From contig CM060680.1 of assembly GCA_030686995.1 (NCBI GenBank), positions 200,061,322 through 200,125,321 on the forward strand: DNA of 64,000 nt, given 5' to 3'. The notes under the pieces are model-generated. The model did no database searches. It was not told where the DNA came from and saw only the letters and a program-made list of their open reading frames with translations. The stretch comes from Artemisia argyi (taxonomy: Eukaryota; Streptophyta; Magnoliopsida; Asterales; Asteraceae). Shown here one piece after another: positions 46,458 to 59,084 of this stretch. Position 1 is the first letter of the stretch. Each line of letters begins with the position of its first letter. The position numbers and the translations under genes were made by a program.

Positions 46458-48551
46458 ATGGAGTCTCATCTCAAACTTCAAAATCCTGAAAAAATTATTA
46501 CATTGATGCAACATGAGCACCCGCTTCAGCTCGTGGATTTGCAGCCTTCTTATCCAGACTATACAGAATATAGTGATGACGAGGAGGAGGATAGGGTTAT
46601 ACAATGGGATTTTAATAGTCCATGTAATCTGTGTGGCAAAGATATTAACGTGTATCATAGGTATTACTATAAGTGTACCGATTCCTGTGATTACGTGCTT
46701 CACAAATCTTGTGCACAGACTCCCACAACGTTAATAGTAAAATCCCATAGTCCAACTCATAAGTTAACCCTTAGTCTGCGAGATAATAAATATCGTGTAT
46801 GTCATGCTTGTGAGGCAGATATACATGATGAATGGTGTTATGATTGTTCAATCTGTTCACAGATTTATAGGTATTCTTCTAGAAGCATACATGTAAAATG
46901 TGCCATGATTGGAAGAGAAAATCATATAATCTATCATCCCAGTCACACACACCCACTACAGTATGGTATCTCTAAACCAATTTTGTGTGAATGTGATGCG
47001 TGTGGGAAAGAACATAGGGGTATCTTCTATCATTGTACCACATGTTTTGACTTCACCATTCATACTGATTGTGCATTCCTACCTAGAAAGTTACAAACCC
47101 AACATACTCACCCACTCATCATTTCTTATTCCTCCCAATATATCGATAGACCTATACGTGAATACGGTTTTACCTGCAGGATATGCCGTGAGCCTTTCCG
47201 TCTTGAATATATTTGGATTTATAAGTGTGAAAGTTGTAGGTACTTTGTGCATCTAAAATGTGCAACATCAGGATCTGCAGGTAATTAAAATACATATTAA
47301 TCTCTTTTATGATTACGCGAATCCCATTTTTACATTATTAATCGTTTTATGAGGCGTTTCTTCTCAAATAAATCTACTAAACATCTCATGCTTAATTTAA
47401 CCCATTTTCAATTTATTTGCAGACATAATCAAAACTATAAAAAATTATAAAGATGCGGATCATCCTGATCTTCTCAAACTCCCATTCCGTGATCATACTT
47501 ACAGCATACTACAACACTGGGTTTCCAAAGAATCGGGTTCAACAACTGCCGAAACAAGTGAAAGGAACCTGGAGCACATCCGTCATGAGCATGTTCTAAG
47601 TCTGGTAGGCACACAATCCGATGACAGTAAAGGTGCAAGCTCTTCAAGTGTTAGTTCATTATCTTGTCATAACCCAATGAAAAGGATTGAGCTATTATGC
47701 AACGGGTGTGTGAGACCAATCATGGATGTGCCCTTTTACAAATGCTCCAGCGAAGACCAATGTTGCGACTTTGTACTTCACGAGTGGTGCACTCGTTTAC
47801 CTGCTGAATTGCCAAACTACCCAGGTCACACACACACACTCTCAAGTTCCTTCCAAAAGTTTCGAAAAATATATTTGGTATTTTCAAATGTGAAATTTGC
47901 GAATTAAGTTGCAACGGGTTCGCTTACGGGTGCACCGAATGTGAATACTACATTGATGTTAACTGTGGATTCATCCCTGAAGAAATCACACATGAATCTC
48001 ACCCGGATCACATTCTTTCACGTTGTGATCAGGGGAGCATGAGAAAGCCATGCGTTGCAGAAGGCAGGTACTGGGGAAGTAAAATTTGTTTTAGTTGTGA
48101 ATCTTGTGAATTTGACCTACATTCTGATTGTGCTTTATTCTTGCCTGGTATTATAAATCACAAGTTGGACAAGCACCCCATGAAGTTGACTTACGGTCCG
48201 GTAGAGAACCATAAAAGTGAATACTTTTGTGAAGTCTGTGAGGAAGAGCTCGATCCGACCAAATGGTTCTATCATTGCCATGTGTGTGCCTACTCTTTAC
48301 ATACTTGCTGTGCTCCGGTAATACTTGACTTCAAAGCAGCCATTCCCAGCTCCAGAAGCCTTTATAGGTATTTGAATATTAAGTTTGGGGGAATTTATAA
48401 AATCAAAGGTCACGAGCACTCTGTATCACTTGCTGTAGGGTCTGACGCAGATGGTATATGCCCAACCTGTCATTATGTCGTGATAAACAATATAATCATT
48501 AAGTGTCAGAATTGCAAGCTCGCAATGCATTACCGATGTTGTGGAGATTAA
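46458..48551 (+). pseudogene. DC1 domain gene, copy B, with 2-bp frameshift
   Basis: Same two-exon layout as the intact copy: exon 1 46458-47280 (CAG|GTAATT), exon 2 from 47423. At 47827-47838 the CA run is two bases longer than in copy A (CACACACACACACTC versus CACGCACACACTC). This shifts the frame and stops it at 47905-47907, after about five of nine C1-like modules. Downstream the old frame is open to TAA at 48549-48551 and remains DC1-like. A cysteine of module 7 is replaced (CVAEGRYWGS versus CVACGWSSGS), as expected if constraint has relaxed. A truncated five-module protein is still possible. A sequencing error in the CA run is the alternative. Confidence 0.85.
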
Positions 48552-49290
48552 TGTAATGTTGTTTTCTTTTGGGAGAGATTGAATTTGAATATGGATTAAA
48601 TGAAAATATTTGTGTTTTCTGGGTGTTGTATGTTATTTTAAAGAGGTCTTCTAAGTGTTTGATGTAATTCCTGAAAGATATAGTAGCTCATTGATTCGTA
48701 TAGGACTAAACATTTATGGCACTATTACGTCAAGCAGAGTTAGTTGATATCATTTCAAAAAAAATTGATAGTTTACAATGCTCATGATCTGGCTATTTCA
48801 TATTTATCTTTACACATGAAAACGTGATAAAACATTCTAATGAATCAAGCCAAGAATCATCTTTTGCTGCATTTTCGACTTGTGGTTATTTATATTTGAT
48901 AGAGAAAAAGTATACAGTCGTACATTCAAAATAAAAAAACATGATAAGCATTTTCTATTAGTAGTTTACATCTTGTCTCATTTTGTAGCTTTCGAGAGAT
49001 GAATAGAAAAATGGTTGCAAGCAAGCCTCGATCTTTATGTAGCACTTGCATACACAAAAAAGATTAAAAGGATTCCAAGTGTGATGACAATTTTATTTAT
49101 TTATTTATTTATTTTGTGGTTGAGTAGGGAAAATTGTAAGTGACTAGTCTATCTGCGAGTTTTGTTGATACATGTGTGGTTTTAGGCCGTACAACAAATG
49201 TGTTGATATTCGTCTTTCTAAAATAATATTGGGAAAAACAACACAATATCTAAAAAGCCAAAAGTCGCATCATTTTATATAAAACTTACC

Positions 49291-49332
<42 letters not shown>

Positions 49333-49367
49333 GAGAGAACATAGTATATATGTGCTTATTAGCCCAA
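48552..49367. other. Downstream flank of DC1 copy B
   Basis: No gene. 49010-49260 matches 54600-54860 (gcaagcaagcctc, aagtgtgatgacaatttt, aaagccaaaagtc), a local duplication. An A-run of about 38 bp at 49292-49330. Confidence 0.6.
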
Positions 49368-49996
49368 CACTACAAAATTTGTGACATTTGCTCACTAATT
49401 CAAGAGTGAGCCAAAGATAGGGAAAAGAGTTACTAAAAACTATTTTGACAACTCCCACTAAAAAGAAAATAGTCACTACTGAAGTCATCACTAAAAGTCA
49501 ATCCTTACATAATATTTAGTAAGCAAAAGGGTCAAATTTTTAGTGACTATTCTCTTTTAGTAGGCAAAGGTGTCAAATCTATTTTACACCAAAGCCTATT
49601 TAAAATGTTTTAGCCAATTTCTTTTACAACTAACAGTGTGCAAAGGTTCACTTTTAGTGAATAAATGATAAGTGAGTAAAGCTAATTCATAACTAGTACA
49701 CTTTTTTATCCCCAAATGATGCAAAACAGAAATACATTCAAAACAGAAATATTTCCCAGAATTGGGTTTTCCAGAAATATTTTCCAAATACCATATTATA
49801 TCAAATTCAAAACATTCAAACTGACCCATTCTATACACAACTCATTCCTCAGCATATAGATCGTAATCGTAATCGTAATCAGATTTAAAATAGAAATGAA
49901 GGTAACCTACAAGAATAACATTGTCCGAACCAGAAATATATACACAACTCATTCCTCAGCATATCAACACATTCAAACTGACCCATTCAAACTAAT

Positions 49997-52170
49997 CTAT
50001 ACTTGTCTTGTCCCAGCAGGTTCTGCACCCTTAAACTGAATTCCAAATTTCATAGCTGAGCATCCTCTCTCTTGAGTCCCTTCAATGTCTGCACCAATCA
50101 CACAATCACAAAAACAATAAAACTCATAGTGCGCATAAGCAAAAAAAAAAGTAAAACTCATAATTAAGCAAACGTTTGGGGCGGTTGTTGTTGTAACTAA
50201 GAACAATAAAACTCAGCCCATAGCAGTTCATTCATGTGTTCCCCAACACGTGAGGCTCAATGGATTTCGAACGGATCTCCTTCTTCTCACTAATAGCCTG
50301 CCAGTTAAGTTTAATTACACACCAGAATACACTACTAATAGCCTGCCAGTTAACTGCAGTTTAAATTGGTAATCAAGTTGGTTACACAATCTCCATTCAG
50401 TTGTAATCAGAATCATATTGAAGTTTCAGATAACCAAAAACTTTAAGACAACATTGGCGACATCTGACAAATTCTAGTATGTTGGCACAATCACATAAGC
50501 ATGACCAAATTTATAATTTCCTAATAACCTAAAATATAAATATGCAAGAACAATGCAAATAGAAGATGGAGAATAAAACATGCTGCTTTTCAACCATGGC
50601 TGTTTGGAATAGTTACCAGCATTATGAGCCTAGAAAGTCTGACATGGAGTCAGACACAAAATTAAACTCTTGGTTGTCAAATCACAATTAAAATTGTATG
50701 TTCATAAATTGTGGCTTTCTGCAAATGCTGGGGTATGTAAAGGAGAATGATTGTTATCTATTGTATTGCATTCAAATGGTACTAGCAAAATAATGTGTAG
50801 TTTTCGTGTAAGAAAATCAGAAAAAGGAACACAACATTGTTGTTATATCTTGAAAACACCAAACATCAACTCTTGTTACGTACACATATCATGAAGCAAA
50901 ATCTTTCGCATACCATCTGTTACTATAAAACTTCCAATACTGGTGGTGGACCTAGCTATACCGGAGGTGACAAGTAGTTATAGTATCACCCAGATTAGTC
51001 AATATTTTATGCCACCAACAATAGTGGAGTAATTTTCATTAATGTAAAGCCGGTCTTTTTCTAAGCAGAATAAAATCCTTAATACTATGAACACACGTAG
51101 GACATTAGAATGACGGAATACAAGAATGTAAATTTGATATACTAAACTGATTTAACAATGATTTTGATAGCATATGTTTTAACTCGAGGATACATTATTA
51201 CAACATCAAAATAAGGTAAATGCAACACATTTTTCCAAAGCAAGGCAGGTGACACCCAGGCTTTAACAGACACCTTACTTGTGAATTTTCACCTCCTTAA
51301 TATTAGGCTATCAAGCATAAAGGGACTTGTTACAGCATCAGTGTTTAGTAGTTCCATCCATCAAATCCTATCCTAAAGAATCTATCCTCACAAAACCGGT
51401 AACATGACACCAACTATCAGCCTACCACAACTAACCACTGGAAAACTAAACACGACTAACATAAATACATAAACTCAGTTTCCGCAAACTAGCCTATTTA
51501 CTAGCAACAAGCCAACAATCATGACAAATTGCAAGACAATCAAGCAAATCATCCGCAACAGTCCTTAAGTTACATCGTAAACAAACCGAAAATACAGCAA
51601 TAACTATTATCCCTAGCACAATTAAGGTAATCTAAAACACGACCCGCAATCATACATAAGATCATAAACTCGACCAACAATCATCCATAGAACCCAATTA
51701 CCATTATCAAGCTTAACTACACGCAACAACGACAGCAAGTTGTAAACAATAATGCCTAAAAAGCAGAGTAGGTGATGCTCACACTCTGCTCGCTTAAAGA
51801 TTCTCGCAATCTCGCCCATTACCACTAGGCAATCACGCATACAACGACTAGTGCTTTATCCACAGACCACAACCTCTTTTTAAAGTTTTAAATCATGACC
51901 CGATCCACAATGCAAGTCCTAGTAGGTCTAACAGGTTGGGGCCAGGTAAATAAGCATAGAAATTCTAACTGGCACAGTAAATGAGATACATAAGCATAGA
52001 AATTCTTCAAGCATAACAAAAGCAATTTGACCCTTCACAGATTTCATTATGCATGACACTTGGTTCACTAGTTGCCAGCAATTTTTTACACTAAGAACGA
52101 AATCTTTGAGTTTCAACTCAACAGTAGACAGAATCAACAACTTTACCAGTGACATATTTTATTCGATTAC
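49997..52170. other. Interior of the CACTA-like remnant without clear genes
   Basis: Intron-like AT-rich sequence. A 41-bp direct duplication carrying ACTAATAGCCTGCCAGTTAA (50289-50309 and 50330-50350) lies at a possible splice acceptor. Short open frames on the minus strand show no family features. Confidence 0.4.
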
Positions 52171-52735
52171 CTGAGTATCTTCAACCATCGAGCCACTAGC
52201 TTCCTGAAGTCCTGTTTCTCCACTCTAGAATCAGTTTGAGTAGCTACAATTTCATCAATGGTTAAGCTTGAATCAAATGAACGTTTTTTTAGCTCATATT
52301 TCCATGTCTTCCATTTTCGTCCTATGTCCGACATGACCCACAATTTGATTTCTTCTGTTTCAAAAGGAGCAAATTCAAATTTCTCCTACAATTCAATATT
52401 TAGCCAGCATATTAGTGATGTATAAATCATGAATATTTATAAATTAAATAATATATTTGTACACATATTATATCAAATTTACCTTCACGATGCTCCATAA
52501 ATCATCTTTCTTTTCTTCTATACTTTCCTCCAATCTTTGATGCTTATATCGATATGTTGAGACATTTTCGCAACTGTTCCGAGAAAGCTAGTTAGCTCAT
52601 TTGCCTCTTTGCCAACAGGTTGTCCAGCCTCAAACGTAAGCGTTAACCTTTCATCAGGTTCAAAATCCCATATAGCTTGCTTTCTAGTGTGACCACGAAC
52701 CCGTTTCGGTGGACCTATAATTTCACTCAATATTT
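52171..52735 (-). pseudogene. En/Spm-type plant transposase-like (Transposase_24) fragment
   Basis: First exon about complement 52483-52735: GPPKRVRGHTRKQAIWDF..., LTFEAGQPVGKEANELTSFL and DISIKDWRKV, the usual conserved block of this family (RGxT...GQPxG...FLGT...DWRKV). A one-base shift near 52520 separates it from the rest of the exon (EEKKDDLWSIVK, donor GTAAAT). Second exon complement 52171-52385: EKFEFAPFETEEIKLWVMSD then GRKWKTWKYELKK and FRKLVARWLK. A possible third piece is complement 50232-50297 (ISEKKEIRSKSIEPHV). Family recognition is from memory. The frameshift makes it inactive. Confidence 0.65.
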
Positions 52736-53081
52736 ATGAAAATAATGCCAATCAGTTAAACATGAACAACTAATTAAACATGTCGATACACCAAAATTAA
52801 AAAAATAAAGCACTGTGTTTCCCTCAGAAATTAAACATGATTTAATCAACTTATGAAAGTAGCCCAACGCGTATTTATAATAGATAGAACCTCCTAAATC
52901 AAAGCAATATTGATGACTTCCGAAGGCATGTCATCGCATGTTCAACTTCTAATGATTGTCATGTGATCGCATCTTATTTCAGAGGGGCTTTTAAACAGGC
53001 TAGTATTACTCCAATTGTATTGAGTACGATATTTTATATCTCTATGAAAGTAATTTTTTTCAAATTATTTTAACAATGTAG

Positions 53082-53246
53082 ACGGGGACTGGGCACTTTT
53101 CACCTATTGGTGGATATCATGCAGGAAGGGACATGGTGTTAATTTTGGATGTTGCAAGATTTAAGTATCCTCCTCATTGGGTTCCTCTTACACTCCTATG
53201 GGAAGCCATGGATACCATTGATGATTCAAGTGGATTTCGTAGAGGG
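53082..53246 (+). pseudogene. Phytochelatin synthase exon fragment (His/Asp catalytic part)
   Basis: A plus-strand exon after an acceptor (ACAATGTAG|ACGGGG) reads [20 protein letters not shown] then [20 protein letters not shown] and [15 protein letters not shown]. This matches the core of phytochelatin synthase, the glutathione gamma-glutamylcysteine dipeptidyl transpeptidase that makes metal-binding peptides. The His of GHFSP and the Asp of ILDVARF correspond to two of its catalytic triad residues. A GT donor follows GAG. No flanking PCS exons are found on this strand, so it is an isolated fragment. Confidence 0.85.
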
Positions 53247-53374
53247 TGCGTGTTATGGTTTCTCATAGTAAATTACCAATATTTTCTTGACGGTTTGCTA
53301 ATTGCCACATAAGATATTAAACCAGTATGCCCATATGCAAAACAGTATCATACTAATCAAGGATACAAAGTCAC

Positions 53375-53451
53375 CTTTCCATTTTCGGCCAAAGTGCATT
53401 CAAGACCATGGCAATTGTAGCCAATCCACAATAAGCACGTTCTGACTGTGT
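53375..53451 (-). pseudogene. Phytochelatin synthase exon fragment (catalytic Cys part), inverted
   Basis: A minus-strand exon after TTTCCAG reads [20 protein letters not shown], the segment with the nucleophilic Cys (YCGLA) of phytochelatin synthase. It then has an internal deletion that shifts the frame before the RKWKG codons and the GT donor. It faces the other PCS fragment, with about 130 bp between them, so the locus is an inverted, rearranged relic. Confidence 0.8.
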
Positions 53452-54158
53452 CTGGAAATTAGATATCAACTTAAACAGTTTCTGCAATTACATTGGACGG
53501 GGTAACAGTTATAAAGGATTAATATATATTATGGAGCATAAGTGGTTCAGGCCAACAACACATGACACAAACCAAAAATGACATGATAGACTGTTTCTGT
53601 CATCATAACTAACACATTCAGCACAACCTTCCCTGACCTGTTTCGACCAGTCCTAAAAATGACATGAATAAATCCAAACCCGTTTTGAGATGTTACCAAA
53701 CGTGATGCACCCATCTTATCAACTCTACATGAATGTTATTGATCAAGTGGGCCTAAATCGTAGCTGTAAGTTCTTTCATAAATCCAGTTACCTATTTTGT
53801 TACTTTCATATGTCACATATAATCAACATCAAGTGCTTGGTATGGTGAACCTGTTTCTAACAGTAGGGTCACATAATCAGCTATCACTTATTAACACTTT
53901 CTAAATACAAAACGTACATTGTATTATACCTGAGTTAGGGTTTCAATCGGCGATAGAGACGGTGCCGGAGTTATGGATAGAGACAGAAGACGGTGACGAT
54001 TAACAATTTAGGCCGGATTTTGGGTTTCAGTGGTGGATTTAGGTCCGTTTGGGAGATGGAGATGGAGATGGAGATGGATGGATGGTGCAGGTCGTTTGGG
54101 ATATGGATGGAGATACATTAAGTAATCTTTTAAGTAAAAAATTTTAGTTGTGCCAAGA

Positions 54159-54207
<49 letters not shown>

Positions 54208-54600
54208 AGCAAATCTTTTACTTACTTTTATTTAGATATGCTTAAGTCAGCAAATAAAATTTTAAAAAATTTTAAAATTTTTCTACTAGTAATTAAGAAA
54301 TGATTTGTTAAAAACATAAAATTTTAAAAAATTGTTGCATAATAAAAGCATGTCCTCTCATGTCGGGCTATATTATACTCCGTAGTAGCCTATGTGACAT
54401 ATTAATATGGAAAACATAATAAAAGGCCATGTAATTTTTATAGTAACCTTAGCGGTCCCGAATGTAACATAAAGCCACCAGGTCGCCTTTGACTGAAATT
54501 ACTTTACAGCTTCCCTAGACAAAAATTGATGCAAATCCGGAGATGTCTGTAATGTTTTAAAATTTCATTGGGAATTCATGAACCATTGTGGGTCATATAT
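53452..54600. other. Intergenic region right of the PCS relic
   Basis: No clear gene. 53940-54100 is GC-richer and contains tandem GGAGAT words and two GGTC(C)GTTTGGGA phrases, possibly a DNA-transposon end. A T-run of about 40 bp at 54162-54201. Confidence 0.4.
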
Positions 54601-55430
54601 CCCACAATAATGATTGCAAGCAAGCCTCTTTATGTAGCACTAAAGATAAAAATTAAAAAGGATTGCAAGTGTGATGACAATTTTTTTTTTTTTAATCTCT
54701 CTCTCTCTTTCTTTTTTGGTTGAGTATGGAAGATTGTATGTAACTTATCGGTGAATTATGTTGATACATCTTTGAGGTCTTAGGTTGTACAATGAATGTG
54801 TCGATATTAATTTGTCTTTCTAAAAAATATTGAGAAAAACTATACAATATCTATATTAACATTACAAACATGACATTACAATTATAGTTTACACATAACA
54901 ACACAAAAACATAAACAAATATGTCAAGTAGAAGGGACGTGAGAAAATATGTTTTCCTTTCTTGATACGACTGGTATAGAATATTTACCTTAAATTAATT
55001 AAGCTTTCTTTTTAGACGTGTACAGAAATCCAACCTCATAAAAAGCCAAAAGTCACCTCGATGTGATAAAGAAAAGGAAAACAAAATATGCTTTAGTGCT
55101 TATTAGGCCAACGACAATGGAGGTATCAAGTATTTGAAAATGCTTAATGGGTTGGATAGTGGTGAAATATGCAAGAAAATCAGTGATTATGCATGTATTG
55201 TAAGGCCAGTGCCAAGGCGCCAAGTTGTCCAAAATGGCTATCATAACATCAAGTGATGAAACAAAAATTAAACTAAACTTCCTAAACCTATTCATGATCT
55301 AAAAACGAGAAAAAAAAAAATGGCTTGAACTTAGAAAATGTCAATTAAGCTATGCTTCCACTTTTTATGTCGTTCAAACAATTTGTCGCATACAATGGCA
55401 CATAAATTAATTACAGGGTATACATTTTTT
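54600..55430. repeat. Paralogue of the DC1-B downstream flank
   Basis: 54600-54860 and 55030-55112 match 49010-49260 and 49253-49367 in order, without the CACTA-like element. It suggests that a further DC1 unit once lay between B and C. Confidence 0.55.
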
Positions 55431-56090
55431 TTAAAGATAGTATGCATTTAGTGTTAAACTAACAAGAGTTTATAAAAAAACAAAACTTTACACTATGGAT
55501 GTTTTGAAGAGAGTATGTACATACACACCACTTGCCTTGGTCATGCATCATTTAATCATTTATTTTACATCAACATAAAAAGTTTAAATTAATTGAACTA
55601 TATATAAAAAGTTAACAATAAGAATATGAATAATTTTATGTGCTCACACATGCATAAACTTGATTGGTTTATTAATAATATGCTGGTGATTTTCACATCT
55701 TTAATTTTGGTTTGGAATCTCTTGTATATTTTTGCAGTTCCAAATCACAAATTTCTAATTATTAGTGCATGTAAATTGGTTTTTTGTTCCATAAATATCC
55801 AGTTATCTAAGTGACTAGTTTTAAACATTAATCCAAAACAAAAATTTCTTTAGTTCTTTTTGTATATCTTACTGATTCTTTTCTTTTTAAAAGGAAAAAT
55901 AAGATAAAGCAAAAGCAAAAGCAAAAGTTAATAATGTTGAATGTTAAAATATGTGGAATAAAGAACAAAAGAGAAAGAATATATATTCTTACCTTGTAGA
56001 CACAACTATGAATTTTTCGCTTTAAGCTTAATTAACATGGTCGACAAATGTATACGATAATTTGAAATTAGTAAAATCAGTAAATTAAAA
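55430..56090 (+). repeat. DC1 upstream unit, copy C, left part
   Basis: Diverged match to 39840-40760 and 19330-20240 (agtgttaaactaacaagagtt, aaaagtttaaattaattgaac, aatatgctggtgattttc). It carries the hAT target region without the insertion. Similarity stops near 56080 and resumes at 61815. Confidence 0.75.
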
Positions 56091-56239
56091 ATAAAATTTT
56101 AAGGGAATACAGCTAAAATATACCCAATGGTTCAAATTTTTATCTGTTATAACCATTTCAATCATTTAACTAAAAACAAATTAAGCTCTTATGGTTAATA
56201 CAAGGATATTTGTAATCATTGTTGTTTTATATATTTGCT

Positions 56240-56275
56240 TCCTCAATGGACTTTTTGTTGGAGCATGTTTATTTG

Positions 56276-56308
<33 letters not shown>

Positions 56309-56345
56309 TGGGAGAGATTTGAATTTGAATATGGATTAAGAGATC
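56240..56345 (+). repeat. Relic of a DC1 gene 3' flank
   Basis: tgtttatttgttta, an ATT repeat, then gggagagatttgaatttgaa and tatggattaa match the sequence just after the DC1 stop codons (28250-28310, 48555-48600). No DC1 coding sequence is next to it. Confidence 0.5.
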
Positions 56346-57979
56346 AATGGACTCACTAGTACTCTTATAAAATTTAATCAATTATGAAGTTGGAAACTTA
56401 ATCGCTGACAAATTTACAATATCGATTAATAGCTTCTAATTAACTGTTTAAGAAGAGGCTAAACACATACATATACACCTCAACAAACATAACATCAGAA
56501 GTTGATATGATATTCGATCTACTCGCGTGACTTAAGCCTTGTAAACTCGTGACTCAAAATCATAATTTTTTTTTACCCGTGATTTGAATCCTAAGTATGA
56601 TGGGAAATTCGGTTTCTTTTAGTTAATGGAGTGAGGCTAGTATTGTTTGGTGATTGATGGTTTGAAAAATAAAGCCATGTATTAGTGCGTTTGTGTATCC
56701 TACTTAATGAGGCTCCATGTTCCTTCACATTCTTTGATAGGTGAACTGTTTTGGTCTCCTTTTCTCTCCATTTATAGTACTTTACAAGCCTGTGTTTGCT
56801 TACTCATTACTTGACTCATGGTGATTATGTGTCTATTTATTTAATTATCTATTTGGTGATCATGCTTCTTAAAGAAATGATGACTTTTTGATGGTATTTT
56901 GTTCTTAACACCACCACTTAATGTTCGTTAAGATTCGGGTGGTCTTTTTGGAGAGACTTTTATTGTCAAATAGAATATTCCATTACTGAAAAATTAAGTG
57001 TGCTCTTGCATAGATGTCTCCAATGCAAGTAGGCTTGAGCGTGTGCAAAGTTAGAACGGATTGACTCTTATGGATTGTCTAATGATATTTGATGGAATAG
57101 TGGAATTATTTCCAAATGTGGTGGTTGTTAAAGAGCTGGTTGAGGTATAGAGCAATATGTATTCCTAATTAAGGAACTCATATGATGACTACATTAATGA
57201 CTAACTGAAACTTAGCAGGATGGAGTATTGGAAGTTGTCCTGCTGTGATGATAGCATTGTTGCCGTTTGTGAATTAAAGGGTGTCAAGATCTAATTATTC
57301 ATCTTGTGTAGGTGGGTCAAGAAACGTGGTTCTTTACAATATTGGTTAGAGGGTAAGTTCATCTGATCTTGGACGGGTCATGGGATATGCTGGATCAACT
57401 AGACGTATATCACATGTCTACATGACAAAAGTTGTTATACAATTGTAGTTAACACGTAATTCTCGATATAATTTTTTGTCCCCGTTATGCTTATAAGAAA
57501 CTAAAATTAGAATGTGGTAAAAGTTGACATCTACTCATGTTACTTTCAAAACCTCCATCGATATATTATATTGCACTTACTTCTACAGTTCTACTAATAG
57601 CGCAATTTCTTTTTAAAATAACCAATTTTCATTATCGCGGACCTATATGTCCTTAGTAGCAGACCCTACCCAAAAGAGAATGAGTGGAGGATTCTGAGAA
57701 AGGCAATAATATTTGAATATTTGTCGCATGCACTGAGTTCAATGCTTTCTTTTGACTATGATCTTGACAACGAGGGTGAAGATTCGCTTGGAGAGTTTAA
57801 ACAATAGAAGTATTCTTCCATCTAAAAAGTTAGTGTCTTATAATATGATTTTAAGACTCAAGAAATAACAGGAGTTATAGTTCCTACATTTAGCTCACAC
57901 GTTCCATTTTTTTTTTTTTTTTTTTTTGTGGACATGAAACCATTTGATGCTTCAATTGAGGTAGTAGTAACTGACGTAA
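56346..57979. other. C-specific region with one exon-like stretch
   Basis: At 57622-57807 the plus strand is open for 61 codons (SSRPYPKENEWRILRKAIIF, then EYLSHALSSMLSFDYDLDNE) to TAG, with coding-like composition. No family recognised. The rest looks like intron or intergenic DNA. T-run at 57908-57927. Confidence 0.35.
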
Positions 57980-59080
57980 CATGTTTACATATATTTATAT
58001 CATTATTGATCATGGTTCGTTTATTCTAAAACATTAGCTCTTTGTTAATTAGTGGCTTTGATATTCACTTATCACGTGACCATGCTGATATGGCCATACC
58101 ACTGTTTATATATATTATTTGGGTTGTTACTTGTTACACTATTTAGGATGATCAAAAAATGTTTTAATTGGAGCAAGAAAGCAATGTATAAAACTGAATC
58201 ATAATAAACTTGCTTACACTTGTGTAACATTCTGTCATTTATTTTTTATTTTATTTTATCCTGTAAGGGGTTCATGGATTGTTAATCATATCTTATTTCA
58301 CATATTTTTAGGCCCTCGAAGCTCTTTCTACACCATATGAAAATTTCCAAGCTTAACTTACTCGAAAGGGAATGGATATTTATCCATGCGACCTTGCTTC
58401 AATGGAGTATGATTAAGTCAATTTTATAGTTTCTAGGCCAAGATGTATTTTTATAAGTAGGTGGCGGAGTAGACTCATTCCATATTACTCTTATTATTGT
58501 TGCTGGTGAGTCCTATTTTTATGGGACCACCAGTCACCCCTTTCAACCATCGGATCTCCTAACTTTCAATCTCAACCGCTTTAATTCAACTTTTGATATA
58601 GACCATGGATCTTTGTTCAGGTATAGAAAGATGATTTTACACACATAAAAAAAGGTGATGTTTTATTTCGTTGAAGATATAAGATAGTCCCCAATGTAAC
58701 GCATGGGGTATAATGTTCGAATGCCATTTTAAAGATGTTGGACTTAAAGTTTTTCGGTTTAAACCTGTTTCAGTTCGTAAATGTTAAATTATATGATATA
58801 AAATCGTCCCGATGCAACGCAGATTTATAATTCTAGTTATACATTTATGTTTGCAATCTTCATACAAATAATCTTCCTTTTTCTTTAGCAATGCGTTACA
58901 CGGTAGTATGCTGTCTAAACTTTATAAACTCCCCGAGGAGTTTGGTTCATTGAATCAAATTTTTTTCAAAGATCAACTAAAACCCAAAACTAACATTCAT
59001 ATCTACACACTTTACGGAGGTCTTTCTAGAAATAGTCCTTTTACACTCGGGCACAGGTGTAACTGTCTACAAATATATAT
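57980..59080. repeat. 1.1-kb direct repeat, unit 1
   Basis: Matches 59253-60343 with scattered substitutions. Contains two exon-like stretches: one after TTTTTAG near 58313 (ALEALSTPYENFQ), the other after CTTTAG near 58890 (GSMLSKLYKLPEEFGSLNQ). The second keeps its frame in both units, suggesting past coding. Family not recognised. Confidence 0.75.
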
Positions 59081-59084
59081 ATAT

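Larger units (their letters stand above)
33545..48600 (+). repeat. Segmental duplication, copy B
   Basis: Collinear with 11115-28310. Lacks the solo LTR, the hAT-like element and most of the 227-bp tandem array. It retains about 770 bp (45135-45905) that copy A has lost. Breakpoints lie within the large TRIPP-like exon on the left and just after the DC1 gene on the right. Confidence 0.9.
49368..52735 (-). mobile_element. CACTA (En/Spm)-like element remnant
   Basis: CACTACAAAATTTGTGAC at 49368 starts with the CACTA terminal word and is followed by repeated cactaaaa/tagtgac subterminal words. The similarity with the paralogous flank (55085-55112, ...cttattaggccaa) ends exactly here. Transposase-like exons lie inside on the minus strand. 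I could not find the matching right terminus, so the right limit given is only the last coding remnant. Confidence 0.5.

Noticed and set aside
51622..52155. Two minus-strand frames in the CACTA-like interior
   Set aside because: No motif, no splice support; lie in a probable intron.
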